From NCBI RefSeq assembly GCF_001417775.1, contig NZ_BBZJ01000016.1:248001-312000 (forward strand): a DNA stretch of 64,000 nucleotides. The letters are read 5' to 3'. This DNA comes from Streptomyces sp. TP-A0356. GTDB lineage: Bacteria > Actinomycetota > Actinomycetes > Streptomycetales > Streptomycetaceae. A program made the position numbers and the translations under genes. The notes under the pieces are model-generated. The model saw only the letters and a program-made list of their open reading frames with translations. It was not told the DNA's origin and ran no database searches. Shown piece by piece: positions 35,151-43,711 of this stretch (positions within the stretch are counted from its first letter, which is position 1; each line of letters starts with the position of its first letter).

Positions 35151-35665
35151 CCCTCTCCGCCCCCGGCCCCGCCGACCCCTTGACCCCCGTGCGCGCCGAA
35201 CTCCTCCGTGCGGCACGGGCGGACGCCGACACCGTGCTGGCCCGTGCACGGGCGGACGCGGACGAGGCGATGCGAGCGGCGCGCACGGAGGCGGAGACGC
35301 TGCTGGACCGGGCCCGGGAGCAGGGCGCGGCGGACGGCACCGCCGCCGCGGCCCGGGAACGGGTGCGGGCACGCCAGGACGCCTGGACACGAGAGCTCTG
35401 CGCACGCGCCGAGGTCTACGCGGACCTCCGCGCCAGGGTACGCACGGGCGTTCGCGACGCGCTGGCGGACACGGGCGTACTGCGGGTCCGGCTGGAGGAG
35501 CGGGCCCGAGCGCTGCTGGGAACGGGAGCGCGGGTCACGGCCACCGTCGACGGCGGAGTGACGGCCGAGACGCCCGGTCGCCGGGTCGACCTCTCGGCGA
35601 ACGCCCTCGCGGACCGCGCGCTGGACCGGCTCGGCGCGGAGGCCGAAACCCTGTGGGCGCCATGA
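35147..35665 (+). CDS. A/V-type ATPase peripheral stalk subunit E
   Basis: A 172-residue subunit with an N-terminal coiled coil ('AELLRAARADADTVLARARADADEAMRAARTEAETLLDRAREQG', about 13-65) and a C-terminal globular part ending 'VDLSANALADRALDRLGAEAETLWAP', as in AtpE/NtpE. It forms the stator heterodimer with the H/G subunit encoded first in the operon. ATGA overlap at both ends couples it to F and A. The coding DNA has an internally repeated Arg-Ala-Asp-Ala pattern, expected for a coiled coil. Confidence 0.85.
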   Translation: MTLSAPGPADPLTPVRAELLRAARADADTVLARARADADEAMRAARTEAETLLDRAREQGAADGTAAAARERVRARQDAWTRELCARAEVYADLRARVRTGVRDALADTGVLRVRLEERARALLGTGARVTATVDGGVTAETPGRRVDLSANALADRALDRLGAEAETLWAP

Positions 35666-37416
35666 CGTCGCCGGCCACCGCGGCGCGCCACCGGCCCGGG
35701 GACGACAGACCGCCGCGCGTCCTGCGGGTGGCCGGGCCCCTCGTCGAGATCGCCTGCACCACCGGCGTCGCCATGCACGACGTGGTCCTGCTCGGTGAAG
35801 ACCGATTGCCGGGCGAGGTGGTGGCGATCAAAGGCGATGTCGTCACCGTCCAGGCGTACGAGTACACCGGCGGGCTCGCGCCCGGGCATCCCGCCACCCC
35901 GCAGGGCGGACCGCTCGCGGTGCGGCTGGGACCAGAGCTGCTGGGCGGCGTCTTCGACGGACTGCTCCGGCCCCTCACCCGCGTCGGCGACCTGCTCCTG
36001 GCAAGCGGACGGAGCACCGAACCGGACGGCCCAAGTTGGCCGTTCACCCCGCGCGTGGCCGAGGGGGCGCACGTCGCGGCAGGGGACGCTCTCGGCGACA
36101 TCGGGGCGTCGGTCCCCCTGCACGTCCTCGTACCCCCTGGATGCTCAGGGATCGTGACGCGGATCGCACCGGCGGGAGACCACGCCGAGGACTCCCCCAT
36201 CGCCGTGGTGGACGGACATGAGGTGCGCATGGCGCAGACCTGGCCGGTGCGCAGGCCTCGGCCGGTACGGGAGCGGCTGCCGGCCGATGTCCCCCTGCAC
36301 ACCGGTCAGCGGGCCGTCGACCTGCTGTTCCCCGTGGCCCGCGGCAGCACGGTCGCCGTTCCGGGCGGCTTCGGCACCGGCAAGACCATGCTGCTGCAGC
36401 AGATCGCCAAGTGGTGCGACGCCGACGTGATCGTCTACGTCGGCTGCGGGGAGCGCGGCAACGAGATGGCCGACGTCATCGAGGAGCTGTCCGTGCTGAC
36501 CGACCCCCGCACCGGGGGCCGTCTGGCGGAGCGCACGGTCACCGTCGCGAACACCTCGAACATGCCGATGATGGCCCGAGAGACGAGCGTGCACACAGGG
36601 GTGACGGTCGCCGAGTACTTCCGGGACATGGGGCTCGACGTCGTCGTCATCGCCGACTCGACCTCCCGCTGGGCCGAGGCGCTGCGCGAGTTCGCCTCCC
36701 GGATGGGCGAACTGCCCGCGGAGGAGGGCTACCCCGCGGGGCTCGCCTCGGAGCTGGCCGCCTTCTACGAACGGGCTGCATCGGTGCGCATCCTCGGCGG
36801 CGCCGACGGTTCGGTCACCGTCATCGGTGCCGTGTCGCCGCCGGGCGGTGATCGCACCGAACCGGTCACGGCCCACACCGAACGGTTCGTACGGTGCCTG
36901 TGGAGTCTGGACCGGGACCTCGCCTACGCGCGCCACTATCCGGCGGTCTCATGGGCGGACTCGTTCTCCCGGGACGCCGCCGCGCTGGCCGCCGCGCACG
37001 CACGCGCCGGCGACCCCGAGTGGGCCGAGCGGCGCGGGCGGGTGGCCGCCCTGCTCGCCGAGGCGGACCGGCTGGCCGATCTCGTGGAACTGGTCGGCGT
37101 AACCGCCCTGCCGCCGCGGGAACGGGTCAGTGTGCTCGCGGGCCGGCTGCTGCGCGAGGGGCTGATCCAGCAGAACGCGCTGTCGTCGTCGGACGCGTAC
37201 TGCACGCCCGAGAAGACGGCGGCCCTGGCGGAAGCCGTCCTCACGGTGATCGACCGCTGTATCGAACTGGTGGACTCCGGTGCCCGCGCGGACGCCGTCG
37301 AGGCCGTCGACTTCACGCCGCTGCTGCGCGCCCGTGAGGATGCCGGTCCGCGGGAGACGGCTCCCGTGGAGGCGGCCCGCGACCTGGTGCTGGCGCGGCT
37401 GGGAGAGCTGGTATGA
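35662..37416 (+). CDS. A/V-type ATPase catalytic subunit A
   Basis: A 584-residue catalytic subunit. Walker A is 'GGFGTGKT' (235-242), usually GPFGSGKT in the family; 'YVGCGERGNEMADVIEEL' gives the catalytic Glu, and 'VVVIADSTSRWAEALRE' Walker B. The non-homologous insert unique to A/V-type A subunits is visible (about 110-200, 'WPFTPRVAEGAHVAAGDALGDIG'), which separates it from F1-beta and flagellar FliI. It binds and hydrolyses or makes ATP in the A3B3 head. ATG at 35662 overlaps the E stop (ATGA); a GTG three codons earlier is possible. Confidence 0.95.
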   Translation: MTSPATAARHRPGDDRPPRVLRVAGPLVEIACTTGVAMHDVVLLGEDRLPGEVVAIKGDVVTVQAYEYTGGLAPGHPATPQGGPLAVRLGPELLGGVFDGLLRPLTRVGDLLLASGRSTEPDGPSWPFTPRVAEGAHVAAGDALGDIGASVPLHVLVPPGCSGIVTRIAPAGDHAEDSPIAVVDGHEVRMAQTWPVRRPRPVRERLPADVPLHTGQRAVDLLFPVARGSTVAVPGGFGTGKTMLLQQIAKWCDADVIVYVGCGERGNEMADVIEELSVLTDPRTGGRLAERTVTVANTSNMPMMARETSVHTGVTVAEYFRDMGLDVVVIADSTSRWAEALREFASRMGELPAEEGYPAGLASELAAFYERAASVRILGGADGSVTVIGAVSPPGGDRTEPVTAHTERFVRCLWSLDRDLAYARHYPAVSWADSFSRDAAALAAAHARAGDPEWAERRGRVAALLAEADRLADLVELVGVTALPPRERVSVLAGRLLREGLIQQNALSSSDAYCTPEKTAALAEAVLTVIDRCIELVDSGARADAVEAVDFTPLLRAREDAGPRETAPVEAARDLVLARLGELV

Positions 37417-38849
37417 GCATGCCCGGCGAGATCCAGTACACGAGCGTGCGGGAGCTGCGCGGCCCGCTCGTGGTCGTCGAGGAGGTGAGCGGCGTGGGGT
37501 GGGACGAGTTCGCCACGATCGTCCTCGACTCCGGCCGGCAGCGGCACGGTCTCGTCCTGGAGGTGGACCGGGACCTGGCGGTCGTGCAGGTTCTCGAGGA
37601 CACGACGGGGATGGACCGGACCGGCACGCGCATCGCGTTCTCAGGTGCGCCCCTGCGGCTCCCCGTCGGCACCGGGTGGCTGGGCCGGGTGTGCAACGGG
37701 CGGGGCGAACCGGTGGACGGGGGGCCACCGGTCCTCGGCGCGGTGGACGCCGCGGTCGGCGGTGCGCCGATCAACCCGGTGCGCCGCGAGCCGCCCACCG
37801 AGCCGGTGCTGACCGGGGTGGGAGCCATCGACGTCCTCACCACCCTGGTGCGGGGGCAGAAGCTCCCCGTGTTCTCGGCCGCCGGACTGCCGCACCTCGA
37901 ACTGGCGGTGCAGATTGCCGCCCAGGCGACCTGCGGCGCCGAGGCGTTCGCCGTCGTCTTCGCCGGCATGGGACTCACGCACGCCGACGCGGCGTTCGTC
38001 CGCGACGGACTGGCCGAACGCTCCGCCGCCAAGGAGCTCGTCCTGCTGCTCAACACCGCGGACGACCCCGTGATCGAGCGTCTGCTCACGCCACGCATCG
38101 CGCTCACGGTGGCCGAGCACCTCGCGTTCGACGAGGGCCGCCACGTCCTGGTGGTGATGACGGACATGACCGCCTACTCCGAGGCGCTGCGCGAGGTGTC
38201 CGCCGCCCGGGGCGAGATCCCCGCTCGGCGGGCCTACCCCGGCTACCTCTACAGCGACCTGGCGTCCCTTTACGAGCGGTGCGGCAGGATCAGGGGCCGT
38301 CCCGGATCGGTGACCCTCCTGCCGGTGCTGACGATGCCGGCCGGCGACATCACCCACCCCGTGCCCGACCTCACCGGATACATCACCGAGGGTCAGATCG
38401 TGCTGTCCGCCGACGTCCATGCCCGCGGCACGTATCCGCCGGTCGACCCGCTCGCCTCACTGTCTCGTCTGATGCGCAAAGGAGCGGGGGCGGGACGGAC
38501 CCGCGACGATCACCCGGACGTCGCCGCGCAACTGATCGCCGCGCTGGCCCGCGCCCGGCAGGTGCGGGAACTCGCCGACCTGATCGGACGCCCGGCATTG
38601 AGCCCCACCGACCACCGGTACCTGGACCTGGAGGACGCGTTCTCGCGTGAGTTCCTCACCCAGGGCACCGACGAGAACCGGTCGCTCGACGACTCCCTCG
38701 ACCGTGCCTGGGCCGTACTGCTGACCCTGCCCCGTAGCCAGCTCGGCATGATCCCGACAGCCATGCTCGACGGACACGCCGCCGGGGACGACGGCACGCG
38801 CAGGGCCGCCGGGGACGACGGCACGCGCAGGGAGGGAGCACCGTCGTGA
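37413..38849 (+). CDS. A/V-type ATPase regulatory subunit B
   Basis: A 478-residue non-catalytic subunit. It lacks a Walker A, as expected: the region reads 'GQKLPVFSAAGLPHLELAVQIA'. Other family features are 'YTSVRELRGPLVVVEEVSGVGWDE', 'GRVCNGRGEPVDGGP', 'VLVVMTDMTAYSEALREVSAARGEIPARRAYPGYLYSDLASLYERCGRI', with the Arg finger region at its end. The C-terminus carries two copies of a nine-residue unit AAGDDGTRR from a 27-bp tandem duplication. ATGA overlap with A and with D (GTGA) keeps stoichiometric expression likely. Confidence 0.95.
   Translation: MSMPGEIQYTSVRELRGPLVVVEEVSGVGWDEFATIVLDSGRQRHGLVLEVDRDLAVVQVLEDTTGMDRTGTRIAFSGAPLRLPVGTGWLGRVCNGRGEPVDGGPPVLGAVDAAVGGAPINPVRREPPTEPVLTGVGAIDVLTTLVRGQKLPVFSAAGLPHLELAVQIAAQATCGAEAFAVVFAGMGLTHADAAFVRDGLAERSAAKELVLLLNTADDPVIERLLTPRIALTVAEHLAFDEGRHVLVVMTDMTAYSEALREVSAARGEIPARRAYPGYLYSDLASLYERCGRIRGRPGSVTLLPVLTMPAGDITHPVPDLTGYITEGQIVLSADVHARGTYPPVDPLASLSRLMRKGAGAGRTRDDHPDVAAQLIAALARARQVRELADLIGRPALSPTDHRYLDLEDAFSREFLTQGTDENRSLDDSLDRAWAVLLTLPRSQLGMIPTAMLDGHAAGDDGTRRAAGDDGTRREGAPS
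38778..38831 (+). repeat. 27-bp perfect tandem duplication in subunit B 3' end
   Basis: Two identical 27-bp units (38778-38804 and 38805-38831) encode AAGDDGTRR twice in the disordered C-terminal tail. In frame, so it lengthens the tail without harming the enzyme core. Confidence 0.9.
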
Positions 38850-39475
38850 GCGCGCGTCGTCGGGGGGTACCTCCTGGGCGCGCCGGGCGCCTGCGGCTGC
38901 GGCACAGTCTCGGCACCGCTGTGCGCGGAGCGGAGCTGCTGGAGCGCAAACTGCGGCTCCTGCTGGACCGGGAGCGGGAGGTGAGGCGGACGGCGGAGGA
39001 GGCCGGCCGGGTGTGGCGGGACAGGCTCGCCGAGGCGGAGACCTGGTGCGTGCGCGGGCTGCTGATCGGCGGTGAGCGGGCCCTGTTCGAGGCGGCCCCC
39101 GCCGACCGGGCCGGGGTCGACGTCGAGTGGACCGCCTTGATGGGCGTCAGCCATCCGTCGCGGGTGTCATGGAAGGCCCCCGTACGTTCCCTGGCTGAGC
39201 GGACGCCGGGGAACACCGCGCTCGCTCACGCCCAGACGGCGTACCGTGCGGCCGTCCGCGCCGCCGCGGAGCACTCCGCCGCCCGCAGCGCGGCCGAACT
39301 CATCGCCGCCGAGGCCGAACGGACCCGCCAGCGGGTGCGCGCCCTGCGCAGGCATTGGATTCCCCGCCTGACAGGCGAGCTGGCCGCCGTGGAACTGGCG
39401 CTGGAGGAGGCGGAGCACGAGGAAGCGGTGCGCCGGCGCTGGGCCGCCTCGTCCCGCGACCGGGCGGGGGGCTGA
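38846..39475 (+). CDS. A/V-type ATPase central rotor subunit D
   Basis: A 209-residue protein predicted as a long antiparallel coiled coil, as in AtpD/NtpD. N-terminal 'GRLRLRHSLGTAVRGAELLERKLRLLLDREREV' is the family's 'L..L...L..A..G..LL+.K...L' pattern, and the C-terminal helix 'RQRVRALRRHWIPRLTGELAAVELALEEAEHEEAVRRRWA' returns. It transmits rotation between head and ring with F. GTG in a GTGA overlap with subunit B; last gene of the operon, convergent with a CBS-BON gene 77 bp away. Confidence 0.88.
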   Translation: MSARRRGVPPGRAGRLRLRHSLGTAVRGAELLERKLRLLLDREREVRRTAEEAGRVWRDRLAEAETWCVRGLLIGGERALFEAAPADRAGVDVEWTALMGVSHPSRVSWKAPVRSLAERTPGNTALAHAQTAYRAAVRAAAEHSAARSAAELIAAEAERTRQRVRALRRHWIPRLTGELAAVELALEEAEHEEAVRRRWAASSRDRAGG

Positions 39476-39552
39476 GTACCGCGCCGGGCGGTCCGGCACG
39501 CCGCGTCCGTCGTCATCATCCGCTCGGCGGGACCAGGGGATCACGACCGGCC

Positions 39553-40176
39553 TCAGCTGGGCCGCACCGTCGCCTCACCCGTGGTGTCGTCCCGGTCGTA
39601 GCCGAGCCGGTTGACGACGTCCACCACGCCGTCGACCCCCTCGCACAGCCGCGCCGTGACGGGAAGCAGACTCCTGCGCTCCAGACTGCCGCTCAACGTG
39701 ACCCTGCCGTCGGTGACCTCGACGGTCAGCGACGAGGGCGGCAGGCGCAGCGTCCGAACGATGACATCCTCGAGGATCTCCTCCTGGATCGCGTGATCCT
39801 GACGAAGGAACAGCTTCACCAGGTCGCCGCGGCTGATCACGCCGATCAGGCGGCCCTCGACGTCCACCACGGGCAGGCGCTTGACCTTCCGCCCCTCCAT
39901 CGTCCGCGCGGCACGCACCGCGTTCCACTCCGGCTCCGCGACCACCGCGGGGCTCGTCATCACGTCCCCTGCGGTGCTCCCGACGTCACCGGACGTCTGC
40001 TTGCGCAGCAGGTCTGCCTCGGACACCACTCCGACGGGCCGACCACCGTCGTCGACCACCGGGACGGCGGTGATGTCGTACTCGTCGAGGAGACGTGCGA
40101 TCTCCTTGAACGTCGTGCCCGGCCGCACGCTCACTGCGGTGGGGGTCATCAGATCGCCCACAGTGCGGTGCCTCAT
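39553..40176 (-). CDS. CBS-pair protein with C-terminal BON domain
   Basis: A 207-residue protein closely similar in layout to the gene at 23156: CBS 1 'TVGDLMTPTAVSVRPGTTFKEIARLLDEYDITAVPVVD', CBS 2 'AGDVMTSPAVVAEPEWNAVRAARTMEGRKVKRLPVVD' with 'VISRGDLVKLFLRQD', and BON 'LTVEVTDGRVTLSGSL'. The linker between CBS motifs is shorter than in the 23156 protein. Probable adenylate sensor. ATG at 40176 was chosen by alignment to that paralogue; the frame extends 14 codons upstream. Divergent from pncB. Confidence 0.9.
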   Translation of the reverse strand: MRHRTVGDLMTPTAVSVRPGTTFKEIARLLDEYDITAVPVVDDGGRPVGVVSEADLLRKQTSGDVGSTAGDVMTSPAVVAEPEWNAVRAARTMEGRKVKRLPVVDVEGRLIGVISRGDLVKLFLRQDHAIQEEILEDVIVRTLRLPPSSLTVEVTDGRVTLSGSLERRSLLPVTARLCEGVDGVVDVVNRLGYDRDDTTGEATVRPS

Positions 40177-40214
40177 CGCTCCGCGCCCCTTCCTGTAACC
40201 CTGGAACAGCCACG

Positions 40215-40349
40215 TCATCCGCGTCGGCGCCCGGCGGCAGGGTCACGCCGCGGCACGCCTTCGCTGATGACGACGTCGATGTCCTCCGGCGAGACACCCG
40301 GAAGCGCCGCCCGCACGAAGTCGCTCGCAGGGCCGGTAGGCCCATGTTT
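40215..40349 (-). pseudogene. Hsp20/alpha-crystallin fragment
   Basis: A minus-strand frame between stops reads 'SDFVRAALPGVSPEDIDVVISEGVPRR', the first strands of an Hsp20 alpha-crystallin domain ('V+A.LPGV.PEDI.V.'). Nothing of the rest of the domain follows; the frame ends after about 44 codons. Small heat-shock proteins are typical dormancy genes (for example hspX/acr), so this is probably a decayed member of the island. It overlaps the DevR-like palindrome at 40330. Confidence 0.45.
40330..40343. promoter_or_regulatory. DevR-like pseudo-palindrome, CBS-BON / pncB divergent promoter
   Basis: GGGCCGGTAGGCCC matches 12 of 14 positions of the element at 44542; 88 bp from the pncB ATG and 153 bp from the CBS-BON start. 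Inferred activator site for both genes. Confidence 0.45.
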
Positions 40350-40431
40350 TCACGCGAGCGTTCACCGAGACTGGTGAGAAGGGGCACCCCTGGCACCGGC
40401 TCCTCACCCAGCCCACTCTGCGGCGGTCACC

Positions 40432-41832
40432 ATGTCCGATGTCACGACCACCGACTTGTATGAAGTAACCATGGCCCTGTCCTATCTGCGGGAGGACATG
40501 CGCGCCCCAGCGACCTTCAGCCTCTTCGTGCGCGACCTGCCGCCCGGCCGCGGGTTCCTGGTCGCCGCGGGCCTGGAGCCCGCCCTGGACTTCCTGGCGG
40601 GCTACCGCGTGGAACGCGAGGACGTCCGGGAGTTCGCGGCGGCCCTGCACCGGCCGCCCGAGGACCTCGAACCGCTGCTGGGACTGGCCTTCGACGGCGA
40701 AGTGCGCGCCGTCCCGGAGGGACACGTGGTGCTCGCCGGTGAGCCGCTGCTGGAGGTGACCGCCCCGCTGCCGCAGGCCCAGCTGGTCGAGACATACCTG
40801 CTCAACCAGCTGTGCCACCAGACGGCGGTGGCGTCCAAGGCGGCCCGCTGTGTCCTGGCCGCGGCCGGAAGGCCGGTCGTGGACTTCTCGCTGCGCCGCA
40901 CCCACGGCCCCTGGGCGGGCCTGCAGGCGGCCCGGCTGGGAGCCCTGGTGGGCTTCGCGGCCACCAGCAACGTCGCCGCGGCCCGCGCCTTCGGCATCCC
41001 CGCCTCGGGCACCATGGCCCACTCCTACGTCGAGGCGTTCCCCGGTGAGGAGGAGGCGTTCCGTGCCTTCGCGCGCACCCACCCGGGCCCGGTCACGTTC
41101 CTCGTCGACACCTACGACACCGAGGCCGGAGTCATGGCCGCCGCCCGTGTCCTGAACGAGATCCGGCGGGGGCCGGGCTGTGCGATCCGCCTGGACAGCG
41201 GCGATCTCGGGGAGTTGGCGCGGCGAGCGCGGACATTGCTGGACGCCGCCGAGCTGACCGACGTGCGCATCGTCGCCAGCGGCGGGCTCGACGAGTACGC
41301 CGTGTCGGAACTGGTGCGCTCCGGGGCCCCGATCGACGTGTACGCCGTCGGAACGAAGGTCGGCGTCGCCGCGGACGCGCCATACCTGGACGCGGCGTAC
41401 AAGCTGGTGGAGTACGACGGCCGCCCGGTCATGAAGCTGTCGTCGGCGAAGATGACGGCCCCGGGCCGCAAGCAGGTCTTCCGCCGTCCGGGACAGCCCG
41501 ATGTCATCGGCCTGTGGGACGAGGACCCGCCGGACTCGGCGCAGCGGCTGCTGCGCACCGTGATGCGCGACGGCCTGCGCACGGGCCCACCCGACCGGTG
41601 GGAGTACGCGCGAGCGCGCTGCGCCCACGACATCGCCGCTCTTCCCGCCCCGGCCCGCTGGATCGACCGCCCCGAGCCTTGGCACCCGGTCGTGTCACGG
41701 GCACTGGAGGACCTGACGTCGCGGGTGCGCGGGGAGATCGAACGGCGGTTCCGTCCGGAGCGCCTCGGGGTGTCCGGCAGCGGCGGGCACGGCGATCGGA
41801 AGCCCTCATCCTCGTTCAGGCAGCCGCGGTGA
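40432..41832 (+). CDS. pncB: Nicotinate phosphoribosyltransferase
   Basis: A 466-residue enzyme of the NAPRTase family. It joins nicotinate and PRPP, with ATP, to nicotinate mononucleotide in NAD salvage. Visible motifs: 'TTDLYEVTMALSYLREDM', 'YLLNQLCHQTAVASKAARCVLAAAGRPVVDFSLRRTHGP' (phosphohistidine region), 'IPASGTMAHSYVEAFPGEEEAFRAFA' and 'IRLDSGDLGELARRAR' with 'IVASGGLDEYAV'. One of the two M. tuberculosis copies (pncB2, Rv0573c) is DosR-induced, which fits this location. Divergent from a CBS-BON gene; the last 25 residues are extra and polar. Confidence 0.94.
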   Translation: MSDVTTTDLYEVTMALSYLREDMRAPATFSLFVRDLPPGRGFLVAAGLEPALDFLAGYRVEREDVREFAAALHRPPEDLEPLLGLAFDGEVRAVPEGHVVLAGEPLLEVTAPLPQAQLVETYLLNQLCHQTAVASKAARCVLAAAGRPVVDFSLRRTHGPWAGLQAARLGALVGFAATSNVAAARAFGIPASGTMAHSYVEAFPGEEEAFRAFARTHPGPVTFLVDTYDTEAGVMAAARVLNEIRRGPGCAIRLDSGDLGELARRARTLLDAAELTDVRIVASGGLDEYAVSELVRSGAPIDVYAVGTKVGVAADAPYLDAAYKLVEYDGRPVMKLSSAKMTAPGRKQVFRRPGQPDVIGLWDEDPPDSAQRLLRTVMRDGLRTGPPDRWEYARARCAHDIAALPAPARWIDRPEPWHPVVSRALEDLTSRVRGEIERRFRPERLGVSGSGGHGDRKPSSSFRQPR

Positions 41833-41905
41833 CGGCCATGGCGGAGCCATAACGGTGGCGGTGTGCCGGATGGTGGGCGGATGGGGCCCCACCGCGTCGC
41901 ACAGT

Positions 41906-41940
41906 GGCCCGAGAGTCCCACGTCGGGGGACCAACGGCCC
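41906..41940. promoter_or_regulatory. DevR-like elements upstream of DUF1918 gene
   Basis: GGGACCAACGGCCC (41927-41940) lies 82 bp before the DUF1918 ATG and shares 12 of 14 positions with the element at 23045. A reverse-oriented relative, GGGACTCTCGGGCC on the minus strand, lies at 41906-41919, 21 bp centre to centre. Paired sites are usual for DosR-type activators. Inferred. Confidence 0.45.
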
Positions 41941-42022
41941 CTGGTGACGTCGCACCGGCGGGCTTTGGATGAGAGAGCCCGCACAGCCCTTCCCGTCACC
42001 GCGCCGAGGAGGCGAGGACGAC

Positions 42023-42307
42023 ATGACCCCCGCCCCGACTGACAAGAACCGTCCGAGGAGGGACGTGCCCCGTGCCACGGGCAGCGGCATGCGTGCCGAC
42101 GTCGGTGACGAGATCGTCGTACGCGGCGCCGCCCCCGGCGTCATCGCCCGGGAGGGCGAGGTCGTCGGCGTCCACCATCCCGACGGCAGCCCCCCGTACG
42201 AGGTGTGTTGGTCGGACAGCGGCCGGGTGACGCTGTACTTCCCCGGGCCCGACGCGTACGTCAGGCATCTCGCGCATACCTCGACACCCGATGAGCGCGG
42301 GAGATGA
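42023..42307 (+). CDS. DUF1918 domain protein
   Basis: A 94-residue protein: 22 basic, variable residues, then the DUF1918 SH3-like barrel 'MRADVGDEIVVRGAAPGVIAREGEVVGVHHPDGSPPYEVCWSDSGRVTLYFPGPDAYV'. The function is unknown; the domain is widespread in actinobacterial stress islands. ATG at 42023 is preceded by GAGGAGGCGAGG; a later in-frame ATG at 42089 would give only the domain. It is the first gene after a pair of DevR-like palindromes. Confidence 0.82.
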   Translation: MTPAPTDKNRPRRDVPRATGSGMRADVGDEIVVRGAAPGVIAREGEVVGVHHPDGSPPYEVCWSDSGRVTLYFPGPDAYVRHLAHTSTPDERGR

Positions 42308-42532
42308 CGGGTTCACCCACGTGTCGACGAGCGGCTGGAGACGACGATGGCAGCCGCTCCATCCGCCGCCTGCGGACAGCAGGTCTGAAGAACGTTGCCC
42401 GGACATGGGCCCACTCGGCCCCCAAGGAGCGCTCGCGCAGACCGACCAGGTCCTGCCCGACTTCGCCGACCCCGCGATGCTGGGCGAGGTGGATCTCACC
42501 GGGACCGCACGAACCGACGATGTCCTTTACGC
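42308..42532. other. Non-coding or decayed stretch
   Basis: Between DUF1918 and the BON fragment, frames are open but give no recognisable domain. One frame ends 'AMLGEVDLTGTARTDDVLYAMAW' immediately before the BON fragment in another frame, so this may be older coding sequence. Confidence 0.3.
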
Positions 42533-42736
42533 GATGGCGTGGTGACGCTGACCGGCCGGGTCGAGGAGAGGTCACTCACCCCGGTGATCGAGCGTCTGTG
42601 CCGCTCCGTCGACGGCGTGGTCACCGTCCACCAGTCGCTCGGTCACTCCTACGACGACCTCGGATCCGACCTCGAGCCGCCCCGACTGCGCGGTACGGCG
42701 GGCACCGGTCATCGAACACCTGTCCGCCGCACGTGA
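42533..42736 (+). pseudogene. BON-domain fragment of a fourth CBS-BON-like gene
   Basis: The frame reads 'DGVVTLTGRVEERSLTPVIERLCRSVDGVVTVHQSLGHSYDDL' and ends at 42736. It aligns by eye with the BON tails of the genes at 23156 and 39553 ('GRVTLSGSLERRSLLPVTARLCEGVDGVVDVVNRLGYD'). No CBS portion or start precedes it. Remnant of a duplicated CBS-BON gene whose front was lost. From 42737 to 42956 no gene is seen. Confidence 0.65.
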
Positions 42737-42956
42737 CGTTCCCCGACGGAACCCCGAGCGGCCCACGTCATCCCGAAGCGCCCAGCCCTGGCCGCATTCC
42801 GCATCCCGGGCCCTTCGGGTGATTCGCCGCTTCTCCGTGTGTCGCACGCCGTCACGGCGCGGGAGTGCGAACACCTTGGTGACTGACCGATCGTGCGACG
42901 TCACCCGGGCCGCCGGCGCTCGCACCGGCAGCACGCCGGATGGTCAGGAGGACTCC

Positions 42957-43256
42957 GTGGATATGCCCCGCATCAACCAGTGCGCGGTGGATTCGTGCTC
43001 GTACAACGTCGGCGCCGCCTGTCACGCGCTGGCCATCACTGTGGGCGATCCCCCGCATGCCCAGTGCGACACGTTCTTCATCACCTCGTTCAAGGGCGGC
43101 GACCCAGCTGCCACCGGGCAGGTGGGAGCGTGCAAGATGACCGATTGCCGACACAACTCACAGCTCGAGTGCCAAGCGGCCGGCATCGCTGTCCGCCCGG
43201 CGCGGACAGGCGCCGACTGCCTGACCTACAGCCCGCGTGGAGGAGGCTTGGCATGA
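42957..43256 (+). CDS. DUF1540 protein (two Cys-rich modules)
   Basis: A 99-residue protein with two DUF1540 modules: 'INQCAVDSCSYNVGAACHALAITVGDPPHAQCDTF' and 'GACKMTDCRHNSQLECQAAGIAVRPARTGADCLTY'. Each has four conserved Cys, probably binding a metal. Function unknown. GTG at 42957 is chosen because AGGAGG lies 5 bp upstream; ATG at 42963 is the alternative. Stop overlaps the ATG of the CBS gene (ATGA), so the two are co-translated. Confidence 0.85.
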   Translation: MDMPRINQCAVDSCSYNVGAACHALAITVGDPPHAQCDTFFITSFKGGDPAATGQVGACKMTDCRHNSQLECQAAGIAVRPARTGADCLTYSPRGGGLA

Positions 43257-43711
43257 AGGTCTCCGAGGCGATGAGCGCTCCCGCAGTCACCATCCCTCCC
43301 CGGGCAGCCTTGGGGGAAGCGGCCCGGCAGATGGACGAGTACGGAGTCGGTTCCGTACTCGTCGTCGAGGGCGGGACACTGCGCGGCATCGCCACCGACC
43401 GCGACCTCGCGGTGCGGGGCCTCGGCCGTGGCCTGGACGGCGGGGCGCCGGTCGAGGCGGTGATGTCGCCGCAGGTCATCACCGTGGGCGTGGCCGACGA
43501 CGTCTACGTGGCGTACCGGACCCTCCGGCGGTCCGGTGTGCGCCGCCTGCCCGTCCTCGACGGACACAGGGTTGTGGGCATGCTGACGGTGGACGACCTG
43601 TTGCTGGACGTCTTCCAACGAGTGGCCGACCTGCTCGGCCCGGTCGCCTGGAGCATCCTCGAAGAGCCGCCGGGCCCGCCGTCGGCGGACAGCCCGTCGC
43701 ATGGCACATGA
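43253..43711 (+). CDS. Hrp1-like CBS-pair protein
   Basis: A 152-residue protein that is essentially one CBS pair: 'MKVSEAMSAPAVTIPPRAALGEAARQMDEYGVGSVLVVEGGTLRGIATDRDLAVRGL' and 'PVEAVMSPQVITVGVADDVYVAYRTLRRSGVRRLPVLDGHRVVGMLTVDDLL'. Length and layout match hypoxic response protein 1 (Rv2626c), one of the most strongly DosR-induced proteins. It lacks a BON domain, unlike its island paralogues. Translationally coupled to the DUF1540 gene. Confidence 0.9.
   Translation: MKVSEAMSAPAVTIPPRAALGEAARQMDEYGVGSVLVVEGGTLRGIATDRDLAVRGLGRGLDGGAPVEAVMSPQVITVGVADDVYVAYRTLRRSGVRRLPVLDGHRVVGMLTVDDLLLDVFQRVADLLGPVAWSILEEPPGPPSADSPSHGT

Noticed and set aside
35662..38849. Alternative reading of the A and B subunits as F1-ATPase beta/alpha or flagellar FliI
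   Set aside because: The A subunit has the large non-homologous insert, B lacks a P-loop, and the operon has C, D, E, F and I subunits of the A/V type and no F-type a, b or delta.
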